From the NCBI GenBank assembly GCA_006384855.1, contig VCJN01002374.1, forward strand, positions 1-64,000: 64,000 nt of DNA, written 5' to 3'. Below, in pieces: positions 11,301 through 22,800 of the stretch. The first letter of the stretch is position 1. The number at the start of each line of letters is the position of its first letter. The stretch comes from Tetraselmis striata. Lineage: Eukaryota > Chlorophyta > Chlorodendrophyceae > Chlorodendrales > Chlorodendraceae. The notes under the pieces were generated by a model. That model was not told where the DNA came from and did not search any database. It saw only the letters and a program-made list of their open reading frames with translations. The position numbers and the translations under genes are program-made.

Positions 11301-14300
11301 GGCCATGGCGGTGCACGAGAGCCCTACCGGATCATTGATCGTCGTGTTCTTGCGCTCGCACACGCAGTCAAACAGCGAAGCCTTGCCGGGGCCGTCAGTG
11401 ATCGCAGTTTTGCCCTGTCACCGGCACGCCCGGTCTCAGCACAGGTACAGTCCTGTCATTGGCATACGCTGGAGGGAGCCGAACAGGGATTGCCGCGCAA
11501 CTCACAAATGGGTCGTCGATGTTGGCTGGGCAGGTGAGGCAGTCACTCATGCCGGGCTGATCGGCGTAGCTGTTCCTGGGGCAGCGCAGACACTCGGCGT
11601 GCCTGCGAGAGAGGCGGTGGGATGTCAGGCCACATCCCCAGCAGAACCCGCATTGTCATGTGCGCGCACAGGTCGCCGCGGAGCAGCGCACCCGGTGAGA
11701 GAGTTGGAGTAGCGGCCGCGCTCGCAGGGCGTGCAGCTGGGGAGGTCCAGGCCTGGGGCGTAGTTGCCGTCGGCGCACTTGGAGCACTTGGTGGGATCGG
11801 ATGCGCGGACAGAGTACCCCTGCGAGCAGCCAGTGCGGGTGTAAGCCAGTGGCGATGGTGGCATTGGGGCCGCAAGAGATGGGAGGAGTCTGCTAGGGCC
11901 AGGGGTGTCACAGCCACACGGCGGCTCACCTTGGCACACTGCACCATCAAGCGGGTGGTGGCCATGGAGACGTTGGCGATCTGGTTGCTGCTCGTGCAGC
12001 CGCCGCTGGGCAGCGTCACAAAGCCTGCCTTGTTGGTGCAGGCGTTGGCGCGGGTGGCTCCGGACATGGCGATCCAGCGGAGCACATCCAGAGGCTGGCC
12101 GCGCGTGATCTGGGGCGGAACGTAGTACACTGTCTTCTCGTACAGCTGCAGACGGGCGCCACCACACACATCAGCCGCGCGAAGCAAATTTGGCCACACA
12201 GAAATTTGCACAATCCACAACAATACACAGACAACTGTGGATGCCGCATGCAGCCGCACCTTGCCGTTCCTCACGCTCTGCTCGACGGCCAGGGTCATGT
12301 TGTACTGCCGGCCCCGCACCATTTCAGGCCCTGCCGTCAATCGGGCACAGACGACACCATCAGCAAGCAGCAACGACCAGCAGCACAGGTCACTGCAGGC
12401 GGCCGCGCCATGCCGCACCAAATTCCAAAATTGTGCCTTCGTCGTCAAAGTTGGCCGAGGCGTAGAGAGTCCCATTGGAAAACTCGGAGGTCATGGCCAT
12501 CCACATCTCCTTTGCCTGCCCATCGTACTCCACCACCTCCAGTGTGATCACATGGTAGTTCTGCGTCTCAGGCTGCTCCAGGAGCGCCATGTCGACCGCA
12601 ATGTCTCCACCTCGGGCAACGGGTGGGTCGGGCAGACCAATCACGACAATCGAAACCTGGTGTGCACGGCCAGATGGAGTTGAGCGACAAACAACGCGAC
12701 TATCCGCACACATAGGATCAAGTGATGTAGCATGGAGATCGGGTTGGAAGGCCGCCCACTCACCGTGCCGTCCAAGTCATTGTTGGGGTGCGGGTTCCCA
12801 CGGTCCTCCACGCGGTAGGTGAAAGTGTCGGTACCGAAGAAATTGGGGTTGGGGACGTACACAAAGGGGATACTCTCGTCCTGGCAGGTGTTGGTGCTCG
12901 TTTCGTTGCAGCCGAGCACAAACACCTCTCCGTTGTCAGGAGGCTTGATGATGCGCCAGCTGCAGCGGGGCAAGCATGCAGCAGGCCAGGAGGCGTCGTC
13001 GTCATATACACAGCAGCATGCAGGACCGAAACGTGGGGCGGAATGAACTCTGAGCCGTGGCATAGTTCGAGCTCCGACATGACACCGTGCAGCGGCAATT
13101 AGGAGCGGGGATTGTGAATGTCATTCAGTGGGGGGAGGGTTCACTTGAGCTGGATGACTGCCGCATCTCCAGCTGATATGCCCGCTTCGTCGTACGTCGC
13201 CCTCTCCAGCTCTGCCAGCAACGGGGGGCTGGCCTCCGTGTCGGACTGCAGCACGGTGTCCTCATCGATTTCATACGACTTGGTCTTGGCCCTCATGCCG
13301 GTGGGGTTGCCAATGAGAATGGTGACGGTAACATTGGCGGTGATGGCACAGCCGGGCGGGTTCTTGTTGGGGCAGCCGTTCGCGGGGGTGCATCCCAGCG
13401 GGCAGTCGGTGATGTAGTACTGGAAGTTGTCCCACTCGCGGTTGACGCCGGCGAAGGGTGTGTACGTGAACTCACCGGTGGTGGTGTCCAGCGGGCCAGA
13501 ATAGGTGCCCTTTGTTGGCAGCTCGGTCACCACAAACCGCAGGGGGTCGAGGTCCATGTCCTGGAGCATGGACAGCACCGTGTCCGGATTGTTGGGGAAC
13601 TCGTTGGTGCACTCTTGGTTGTTGTTGAGAGTGCCACCATTGTAGCAGCCGCGGCGCAAACGGCCGGGCGTCTCGGTGCCGGGGGACACGCTGAGCTCGA
13701 TCTGCAGGTTGACCGGGGGCTTTGGAGGGTCGTTGGTCTTCAGGATGTTGAGGCGCACCACCTTGGTGCTCTGCAGCTCGTTTATCTGAGCAGCGCAGCG
13801 CACCACAGCAGAGCAGGTCAGCGCAGGCAGAAACACCTCCGGGGATGCCTAGCTAGATGTGCAAAGAAATGCCCCCCCCCCCCCCCCCCCCTTCCCCGAG
13901 CCATTTCCAGTCCTCGGGCGGTCCCAGCCCGCCCTTTTTCCCTGCAGGGCAGCAACCCTGCGACTACGTAACAATAGTCGCCTCAGTATTACTGCCCGTA
14001 TATTATTTATCAGTAGTAGTAGCAGTACGCGAGCGAGCCCTCGCATGCCGGAGTAACCTAGGGAGTGTCTCTGCTGGCGCGGGCCGAGACGGCATGTTAG
14101 CCCAGGCTGCGTATGGTCGGTAGGCTACCGAGCTGGTGGCTCACCACGTCCGCGCTTAGGCCGGGCTTCAGCTCGCCGGTGACGTTGAAGGTGAAGAAGT
14201 CCTGCCCCTCCGCCAGGTCGTAGGGCTTGAAGTTCATGTTCAGCTTGTCCGGGCCTGCCGAAAGGTCGCCCTTGCTGGGGTAGCACTGAATGTTGATCTG

Positions 14301-14492
14301 CACCGCGTCCGGATCGACGTAGTAATCGGTGTCCACCAGCAGCAGCGTGGTGATATCATCCTCGCCCACGTCCTTCACCTCGTCCAGCCGGGGGTCCACA
14401 GCGCCGCTCCCAGCGACCAGCAGGAGTAACAGCGCTGTAATAAAAACGTTATGTACGGCGACCGCGCGCCGCGCCGCCCGTACCGCCGGCAT
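8363..14492 (-). CDS. Large TRP/GPCR-like eight-pass membrane protein with tandem-95 and Cys-rich ectodomain, 14 exons
   Basis: Exons, 5' to 3': 14492-14145, 13785-13145, 12959-12764, 12656-12419, 12330-12260, 12145-11930, 11819-11692, 11602-11506, 11414-11328, 11235-10859, 10744-10597, 10492-9882, 9763-8893, 8800-8363. Every junction keeps phase, giving about 1,488 residues. Order: signal peptide (TALLLLLVAGSGA); tandem-95/cadherin-like repeats to about residue 500 (for example FVYVPNPNFFGTDTFTYRV); a Cys-rich GCC2/ephrin-receptor-like region about 570-800 (KCSKCADGNYAPG, CLRCPRNSYADQPG); eight hydrophobic segments about 810-1240; a very basic linker (ERKRRRARAKQKKK); and an acidic cytoplasmic tail. 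The layout suggests a plasma-membrane or ciliary receptor or channel; ligand and conductance are unknown. Poly-C tracts lie in several introns. The start is uncertain: GTACGG...TTATTACAG near 14480-14430 could be an intron. Domain names are by eye. Confidence 0.75.
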
Positions 14493-14997
14493 AGCGGCCG
14501 GCCAACCACGGAGCGCAAGGGGCGCCCGGGGGTCACCGCCTTGAGACTGAACGCAGGGCCAGGTTGGGTTCAGGGGGGTGGCCAACGCTGGCGGTTTTAC
14601 AGCTTCTCGGCGGAGAGGCTGACCACGGCGGTGATAATGACGGACAGGGTGTTGGTGTTGGCGCCTGGCGCTGGGCCACGCACGTCCCGGCCGAAGCTGA
14701 TGAGGCCGCTGCTGCTTCTTCGCTTATTATTTGGGAAGCCCTACGCTTTATGTTTTGCTACCCTACACTTTATTTTCGGGAAACCCTATTTTATGTACGG
14801 CAGATGTGCTTGAACAGTCAAGAAATGCGGTGACAAACTTGATTAGAATATCATATACCCTATTGACCACACGTCTTATTTATACGCGCTGTTAGATTGT
14901 TTTTCCTGTCCCGGGCGCAGGCCCAAAAACAAATTAATCGTGTACATTGACGGAGATGTAGCGCGAGTACGTGTGGGGAAATTGCAGGTCGTATCTC

Positions 14998-15043
14998 TTT
15001 CACACCGGTTCCCCGCGTACTTTCACACCGGTTCCCCGCGTAC
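14998..15043. repeat. Perfect 23-bp tandem duplication
   Basis: TTTCACACCGGTTCCCCGCG plus TAC occurs twice head to tail (14998-15020 and 15021-15043). A diverged inverted match, GCGAGTACGTGTGGGGAAAT, lies just upstream near 14963. Confidence 0.9.
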
Positions 15044-16368
15044 TCGCTAAATGAAATCCTCCCGGGGTTTAAGCTGTGTATAGCGGGGTCACAATCCTGA
15101 GATGCAACTACCGAAACGAGCGCGAATTGTGATTAGTCTCCGGTTGATACAGTCAAATATAACGTCATTTGATGAAAACTCAGAGCCCACGTGACCACCC
15201 GTCTCGCCAACCCATCCCGCCCCACCGATGCCAATCGAACACACCGACCGGTACCATCACGCGCATACCGCGGTAGCAGCGCGCTAACGTAGGCATATGG
15301 TGGCGTTCAGGTGCCTCGTCTTGTGTGTCGCGGGCAGGGATGGGGCTGGCGGCGGGATGATGAGGGAGGAGCGCGAGCGGTCACGTGCTAATATTACGCA
15401 CGTAGCGCGTGCCACGTCGCCAAAAAGAGTTGCCAGCTATACATCTCGGATTTGAGACCCGTTTTCGGTCTTCAGAAACGAGTACCTACGCGAACCGGTG
15501 TGTTATACCTGTACCGAGATACTACAGGCGTCAAAAGTAATGAACGGGTGGGTCTTAATCTGTGCGCAAGCTGAAAGCCACATTATTATGTCGCGATTTC
15601 TGCCCTGTGATGGGCAATCGGGCCTGCAATACAGTGATAATCCTGGGAGTACAACTGGTTTATTTCCGGAAATTTATTCTGGGGGGGGGAATTGTTTTTA
15701 TTTTATTTTTTAATTTTCTAGAAAAAAATTTCATGGAAATTTTGAAAATTTATTCAAGGCGGGGCGCCCGGGGCCCAAGGCCCAAGAGGGGGGGGGGGGG
15801 GGGGGGGGGGGGGGAAGCTACTCCACAACCTCTAATCCTTACTTCATCTTCATCCAAGCTAGAGGCGGGCGCAGCACCGGCCGCGATGGCACCGGCGTCT
15901 TCTATGGCCGCAGCGACGGCATCATCCAGCATGTTGATCACTTCCTCATCAACGTTCTCCAACAAGCGCATGTTCACGTAGCAATACAATAGCTTCACAA
16001 CACGCTTACCTGCGGACCTACTGCGGACCTGCTCGCGCAGATCGGTCGTCTCCGGCCTCCAATTGGCACGGGATCGCGCACTGTCGTCACCTTGGCGGTG
16101 CCAAATGGCCAGTAGCGACTACAGGTAGCCCGGTCCGCGATGTATCAGTCTATAACTACGACTACACTGTCCCGCGAGTACGGGCCGCGACTCCGAGAGG
16201 CCGCGATACGGCGTGATGTACTGAAACGAATATATTTTCAATATATTTCCTAAACACAGGGAAAATATATAATTGAGGGGTGAAAATTTTTGAAAAATTT
16301 TCAAAAAACATTCTGGAGAAAAAATAAAAAAATTCCGGACCAGGTATACCTGGGAGATGATCACATGT

Positions 16369-16518
16369 GCTAGCTGCAGCATTCAATAATTCCATACAGA
16401 AATTGATTTTATTTTGGTGATTTCCGATATCGCCTTCTGCTGCTAGCTCATGTAGCGACTAAATATACAGAAATTAATTACATGAGCTAGCATCATTCAA
16501 TAAATCCATACAGAAATC
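16369..16518. repeat. Direct repeat pair with an internal 12-bp inverted repeat
   Basis: 16369-16404 and 16486-16518 share GCTAGC...ATTCAATAA-TCCATACAGAAAT with small gaps. Between them, CTAGCTCATGTA (16443-16454) is inverted as TACATGAGCTAG (16479-16490), so the stretch can fold. It may be the end of an unidentified element. Confidence 0.6.
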
Positions 16519-16710
16519 ATCGGAGATAATATCCTCGACATCTTGCCTCGAGCTGGCCGCGCCCCCGCCCAGTACCCAGTACCGGGTACCGTACGGGTAG
16601 TCGCACAATGAACGCGATGGCGTATGGTGGACATGTACGCATTTGCATCTAAGGATTAGCGACAGGTAGCATTTTTGAAATGCAGAAATGCTACATCTTG
16701 TCGGATACAA

Positions 16711-19224
16711 CTAGTGCCTCGGGCAAATATGTTGTATGGTATATGTACAACACGAGCATACAACACGGGTCGCGTCGGCATCATTGACGGATTTTAATTA
16801 CACACGACTAATACTATCTACGCGTGCCGCGCTCATTAGCGTCGCCCTCTAAGATGCTGCATCTCGTTGAACCAGCATCACACCATCGGTTCCGGCCAGA
16901 GCACTGCGGAGGAGCAACCAACAGCCGCCAGCCGACCGGGGAAGGAAGGTCTTGAGGTACGGGGTTTGGGTACGGGGAGGGTTGCCCGGTGGCGGCCTAG
17001 TCTGCGCGGCGGTTGACGCCGTAAACCGCGAGCTCTTGGGCGGTCAGGCGGTGGTGCCGGGTCCAGCATGCGACGCCCTTGCGCCTCTTGCTCGGGATGC
17101 ACATAGGGATGTCGCAATCCCGGCACTTGTAGGACGTCCAACCCACATTGTCGTCGTCCACTCGGCACATAGTGCAGCGGGCTTGCTTGGTGGCGTTGTC
17201 GTTGCCGGGGCGTTTATTTGTCGAGGTGCATGATGCTGTGAGGCAGCGGGGGTGGCTCGTTGGTGATGTCGGCCAGTACGCGCTCGGTCCTGCGAGTCGG
17301 CTCCACCTCCCATGTCGGCCCATTGTATATCAGGGCTTTGCACATCAGGTCGGCGAAGTTGACAATGGTTGACTCTTTGAGTGGGTGGTGCTTCGGGAGG
17401 TGGTGCTTCGCGAGCTTCCAACGGTCGGTGACGTGAGTGCCGGCCATGGTGGTGTGCAGGCGGAACCAGCAGTCCTGCGGCAACCACAGCTCCTCCAACA
17501 TCATGTCGTGCTGGCGGCTTTGGTTGTGGTTGTCGACGCGCGGGCTCCGAGCGAAGTACTGGGAGATATCGTCTGGACGAGGTATGTGCATGGTGGTGAT
17601 GTTGTTGAGATCGTCAGCCCAACGTTGAACGTACGGCTCGCCATCGTGCACCCCCCCCCACCAGCTCCCTCCGTAGCCAGAAAGAATAACACCCTTCTAC
17701 TTTTGTACTTGTATCCGATTGCATTCAGGCCCACACCCTCAACAGTGGAGCGGAGAACCATGCGACTGCTGGCGGGCTTGTCCTTGAGGTGTGACTCCAG
17801 GTAGGCCTAGGGTTACAGAGAGTGGGATGTCTTGACACAGCCAATGAAGTGCCGGCCTGTCTTGCCCACAGCGACTGAACAACCATCAAGCAAAAGAATC
17901 AGTTTCACAAATTCGCATGCAGGCATGCACTGCACTGAATTTATATATATGCTGTTGTACCTTGACATATGCAAACCAGTTGTCGCCCAACACAGTCGCG
18001 CATGAAGGAGCAGAGCGCTCAGCCATACGCGGGGTGCAGGCGACAGCCACACCCAGCTCAGGTGCGTGCTCCTTCAGCCTCATAGCATCCCTGCCCTCCT
18101 GGATCTCAAAATGAATCATGACACCAGTCGCACAATCACACGCCGTCTTGCCCTCGTTGCCCAACGGCTTGGGCTTGCGCTTGATGAAGGATATGTTGGG
18201 TAGGCCGCCAGTCTTGGTGGAGCGTGGTTGGTACGCGCTCATGGCCTCGTCGAAGGTGATCCACACCCCCATCACCAGCATCGTCATCATGTTGCGGTTG
18301 AAGTCCTCCACCATCTGAGTAAACATCTGCCATGTGTCTGGGCCAGCTCCAGGTGCCGCCTTGCTGAACTTGACATGGGCACGGATCTGCTCGGACCGCC
18401 AGTGGATGACGGTGCAGGATCGGCGACGAGGAGCGGTGGCACGGGATTCTGACGGGAATTGGGGTTGGGCACTGGGGCACGACGACAGCCGGCGCCGCCG
18501 CGAGAGGCGCTACGACACTATGGACAATTCCGGGGCGAACAGGAGCTGACGGGCAGGGCATAGGTTGTCTCGGCTCCGTAAAAGGGGCCGTCGACAGTGC
18601 TCTGGCCTGCATGGCGTAGGCGAGTCAGTTGTCTTTGTAATATTTGAAAAAATTCAAATTCCGCGAGGGGACAGACGCAATCGAATGGCCGCGCCGCCCA
18701 CACATGTCGACAAAATCACCACAAGCCGACGACATACTGTCCAGGAAAGGTATTAGACGAGTGCATGGTGGTAGAGGAGACACACCTGGGGCAGGGCGCC
18801 AGCGCCGGTAGGTTGCAGCTTCAGCACGTTGGTGGTCTCGCATGGATATGTGCCGTCATCCCACCTGATGCGGAACTTGTTGCTGGCGACCGACTCGACG
18901 ACGTTACCAAACTTCAAAACCATGTGTTGGCGTACTCTGCCGAGGGCAGCGGGTTCAAATGGCCCTCGACGGGCTGCCACGCGGCTGTTGATCTCGATAG
19001 GTTTCCTCATGGTGGGTGGGTGGTGGGGGCCGCCTTGTGCTGGCCGATATGCGGACTCCAGCGGGCCCGGGGCAACTTAAGTATACTATTTGGCGCTCGG
19101 GGGACCTCCCCTGACGCCTTGGTGGTCACCATGCTAGTTTTGCCCATAGGACTGGGCCCATACTTCTTGTTGTATATGTACAACAATTGTTATATATATA
19201 CAACATTTTTGCCCGAGGCACTAG
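16711..19224 (-). mobile_element. piggyBac-family DNA transposon with 22-bp terminal inverted repeats
   Basis: The left end reads TGCCTCGGGCAAATATGTTG from 16715. The right end, read inward from 19220 on the minus strand, is TGCCTCGGGCAAAAATGTTG, one mismatch in about 22 bases. Both ends are flanked by CTAG (16711-16714 and 19221-19224), which would be the target-site duplication. The family norm is TTAA, so the CTAG flank is unusual. A second tract TATATGTACAACA/TGTTGTACATATA also recurs near both ends. The interior encodes a spliced piggyBac transposase on the minus strand. Total length is about 2.5 kb, typical of the family. Confidence 0.8.
16997..19010 (-). CDS. piggyBac transposase (DDE_Tnp_1_7 type), spliced
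   Basis: Cuts and pastes the surrounding element. Exon 1 (19010-18786, 75 residues, ending at a GTGTGT donor) holds a Tudor/chromo-like stretch, VVESVASNKFRIRWDDGTYP. The catalytic core begins in about 18400-17990 with the segment WITFDEAMSAYQPRS, which carries the first acidic residue, and LGDNWFAYVK, which carries the second; GRHFIGCVKTSHS follows in the next exon (about 17900-17815). The third acidic block, RVDNHNQSRQHDMMLEELW, lies in 17651-17214. The C-terminal Cys-rich finger (CTMCRVDDD, YKCRDCDIPMC, HH) ends at the stop near 16997. Middle exon borders (about 18400-18780 and 17660-17810) were not resolved, so it is unknown whether the gene is intact. Assignment to the family is firm. 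Confidence 0.75.
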
Positions 19225-19845
19225 GCTTATGTAGGGTATTTCTATGCTTTACTCTCTGAAAACATTCGGGGTGATGTTGCGGCTATCTTGCGTCGCGAGC
19301 CCATCGCCACGCTTGGCGTATGCGCTTCAAATATCAGTGATACCCGCCCGCTTGTGCGCGGCGGGAAAACGGAAATTGCCGGTCAGCAATCAAATGTGCA
19401 AAAATTGCAATATAAGGCGCAATACATCACGTCACTGTGTGGTTGTTAACTGTGTGCGCGGTACTTGGTCGCCATGTAGATTGGCCATGTTTCATAAGAT
19501 AATATTGCTTAACAATACATTTGGAAACCCCGGACCCACTCGACGCCTATAAGTATCATGCGCATACTATGCAATTGCTCCAGCCGCAGCTGGATATGCT
19601 AAATTCACAAACGCCATTGTTGCTGCCTAGATGCATGCTACTACTGTCCGGCATCAGCAACACCTTAATCCTCATCAAGGGCGGCGATGTCCTTGGCATG
19701 GGAGTGCGTCACGTAGGAGCACCACCTGTGCCGGGCAACAACATTAACATCGGCCAAAATGCAATAGCAAAGTGCAGCAAGAACAACATGTAGGACGCTA
19801 TTGCAATAATATTTGACACTGGTGGCCCATCACCTGATCATCTGC
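19225..19845. other. Intergenic stretch, nothing recognised
   Basis: Mixed-composition sequence right of the piggyBac element. The short open frames lack codon bias or family motifs. No repeats beyond short AT runs were seen. Confidence 0.4.
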
Positions 19846-22800
19846 CTAGGCACGCCATCGACAACGGCCCTTTTGTCGCCACCCCCTGCCAACAGTATTG
19901 ATGGTCTCTGTCCATGTGTATGTGACCAGTCTGCCATGCACAATGCCGGGCGGCGGGAAGACTAAGTCCTGTTGGAAGACAAGGTTGATCGGGCCCTCCC
20001 ACAGTACGGTGCTCATAGGCATTGATGGCATGCGGATCCCACGGTGGGCATCTCCAACTGCAAGAACAACCGGACGCGAAGCCATCGCGTTCAAGTATAT
20101 GCGGTGGCGCTCAGCGACGACGAAATAACTTAAACTCGACCTGCAGGATCTCCTGGAACATGTCATGGTTCGCGGCCTTTACAAAGCCGGTTGGCATGAA
20201 TGCCATGTCCTTCCGTTGTTCAATAAATAGTCCGACGAATATAAAATTCCGCCGACACGAGCCATGCACCCAATTCCCACATCGCTGGGCAGTGAGCACC
20301 CACGCGTTGCCTTTCGGCTGACGGTTGGAGGCACGGGAGCAATACACCGTGTAGGACTCTGTCAAGGCCTCCATTCGGCCAAAGTATGTCAGCCTTGGGG
20401 GGGGGGGGGGGGGGGGGGTGACATAATCAAACAGATGATGGATGTACGACACACATACCCTTGCAGAACGGATGCAAACAACGCTTACTTGATGTTGGTT
20501 GTATCCTCCCTCATGTCATGCACCTTCAGCCCGTCTGGAGCAAACTCCTCCACATACCTTTTGAATAAGATAGCAACGGTTGTGCGTGGAGATCAACCCA
20601 CTCATCCTCGCAAAACTCTTCTTGCATCCGCGCCTTGCTGAGTGCCCCCCCAACAACAGCCAAAGTTGCATGTGCCTTATTCTTCGCCGTTGTTGATTTA
20701 CTACCCCGGTCCCGGCGCATGCTGGTGAGCACGTCATTGTAAAGCAACTCAAAGTCATCTACCCTCATATGCAAAGCAACATGGGCAATGAGACAAATGA
20801 AATTGAAATTGATTACAACTACTAGTTTGCTGCATCCACTTGCTCATACTGAGCTGTTCTTAGGATCTGCTCTCTCTAACCACAGTGGGGAACACGAAGA
20901 GTTATCATAGCTCAAGCTATCGGCCATCCTCTTATGTTTCCCAGCCCCTCATTCGTCCAGCGGGATATAGCTAATAAGACAGTAGCGCCCCCTTGTTTTC
21001 CCTATCTAAATCAGACCCATCCCATCCAGGGCTCAGCAGGCACGCTAAGGCAGCCAAATGAAGGGCGTCCCGCCTGTTGGTACCGAGGTGTGATGGGGGA
21101 GGGGAACTAATAACCGGAATAGCTGCATGGTGCTTAAAATTTGTATACCGCTGAGCAGGCTTTGTGGGGTGGGGGCTACAATGCCCTCCATGTTTAATAT
21201 TTTTGGCACAGTTTCATGCGTTTAATGGCATGCTGAACGATGACTGTGTCCTGGTGCATGCACCTAGCCCGCGGGTCGGGCGATATATATCCTGTCTATA
21301 ATACTTGCGGGGGGAAAGTGCGGGTAAATTCGAAAACATGCAATTCCGGGAGTATCGGCTAAAAACGTCCGTAGTTGGTGGGTTGCGGCGCTGATAGTCG
21401 CGGGCGTGCGTCCGGCTTGGGGTTGGGCGCCTTGCCGGCGGAGAATATCACCAAACGGCCAATAACCTGCGGCTGCTGCAAGGAATCGTCCGGCGCGGGG
21501 GGCGACGGACGAGGCGGTGGGCCTCGGCCGCGAGCTGGGTCAGGGGGGACGCGTGGGCAGGTGTGCTAATTGTGGAGGTATGCTCGAGGTGGGGGGTCGG
21601 TGGCCTCCGAGGCCTCTCCTGTCGCGGTTGGGGCTTGGGTTGCGGCCGATAAGGCCGGCTCGGGGCGCGGGGTTGGATCGACGCTAGTCGCCGGCTGATC
21701 GACTTCCCGTGGCGGGTCGTCGTCGTCCATCTCCGTGTCTTGAGGGGCTGCCGCGGCCCGGGGGGTGGGCCGCTTGTAGCTGGCTATTTGGTGGTGGCGG
21801 GAGTTCCCGAGAGAGATGGCCGTGGTGCATCGCCGACTGGTCGGCTGTAGTCGGCGCCGGTTGGTGAATAGTCGCGGTGGGTCGTCCGGTCGTCGGTCTG
21901 TCCACCGTTTCACAAGAGTATAATATCATCACCGATAGAGCCGCGCCGGCTCGCCCGGATTGTTTAGTACATACGCAGTACTTTGCCCGGTTGGAAAGTG
22001 AGAAGTATGAGACAAATGACAGCATAGGGGCAGCGGGACAGAGGGCGGGGGGGCGGGGGGGGGGGGGGGGGGGGCACCTTCTTCATGGCCTCCACATCGA
22101 AAGCCCTTTCTGGATCCTAGCTGCACTAACCTGCCAACGATGACCTTCCGGAAGTACTTGACATGCGCGCAGCAAGCAATTACTTGATGTCAGTGACCAC
22201 ATGACATCACGCACAGCATGGGCAGCAAGGAAGGGGGGGACCCCTCTTTAGGAACATCGCAACTTCCCGGGTTGTGCAGCCCCGTGCCTTTTTTCTTGAG
22301 CTGCCAACCGGCACACAAGCACATGCAAGTTGTTGCACATCAAGCGGAAGTCTTTGCGGAGATGCTCACATATTTTCGCGAAGCGTATCAGGTTGGCTGC
22401 GCCATCGAGACGACGGTTGGCGATGGCGTTGTCCGTCTCATGCAATCGCCCAAGCAGCGACGCCTCGACGCTAGTGCTTCGGTAGCTTCTTCAAGAGGTC
22501 ACTGCGCACAGCACGGGAGCATGCATGTGCAGTTAGTGTTCCGCATCAGGCACGGTAATCCACAAAGAAGAAATAGCAAATGTTAAAAGGGGGTGGAGGG
22601 CGCACTTCATGGCCGAGTGCGAGTATGTAAGGATGAAGTCTTGAAAGCTCTCCGCTTTCCAGTTCGGAAACATGGAAGAGCCGCCCATGATGATGATGGG
22701 AGGCCGCTCGAAGTCATTGGCCGTCATGATGTTTTTCACGAGGTGATCGTATATCTGCATGCAACACAGACGACGCAGTCACATGTTAGTCGCCGGAGTA

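Larger units (their letters stand above)
14493..16710. other. Intergenic stretch with short repeats and one exon-like segment
   Basis: No confident gene. A minus-strand frame at about 15816-15971 reads MRLLENVDEEVINMLDDAVA and stays acidic and Ala-rich, bounded on its 3' side by a G tract at 15788-15814 (poly-C on the minus strand). That is how exons in this genome often end, so it may be a lone exon or a transposon remnant. AT-rich sequence with repeats follows from 16200. Confidence 0.3.

Noticed and set aside
18940-18965. tRNA B-box-like GGTTCAAATGG
   Set aside because: It does not fit the B-box consensus and there is no A box or cloverleaf; it lies within the piggyBac transposase exon. 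No tRNA or rRNA gene was recognised in the window.
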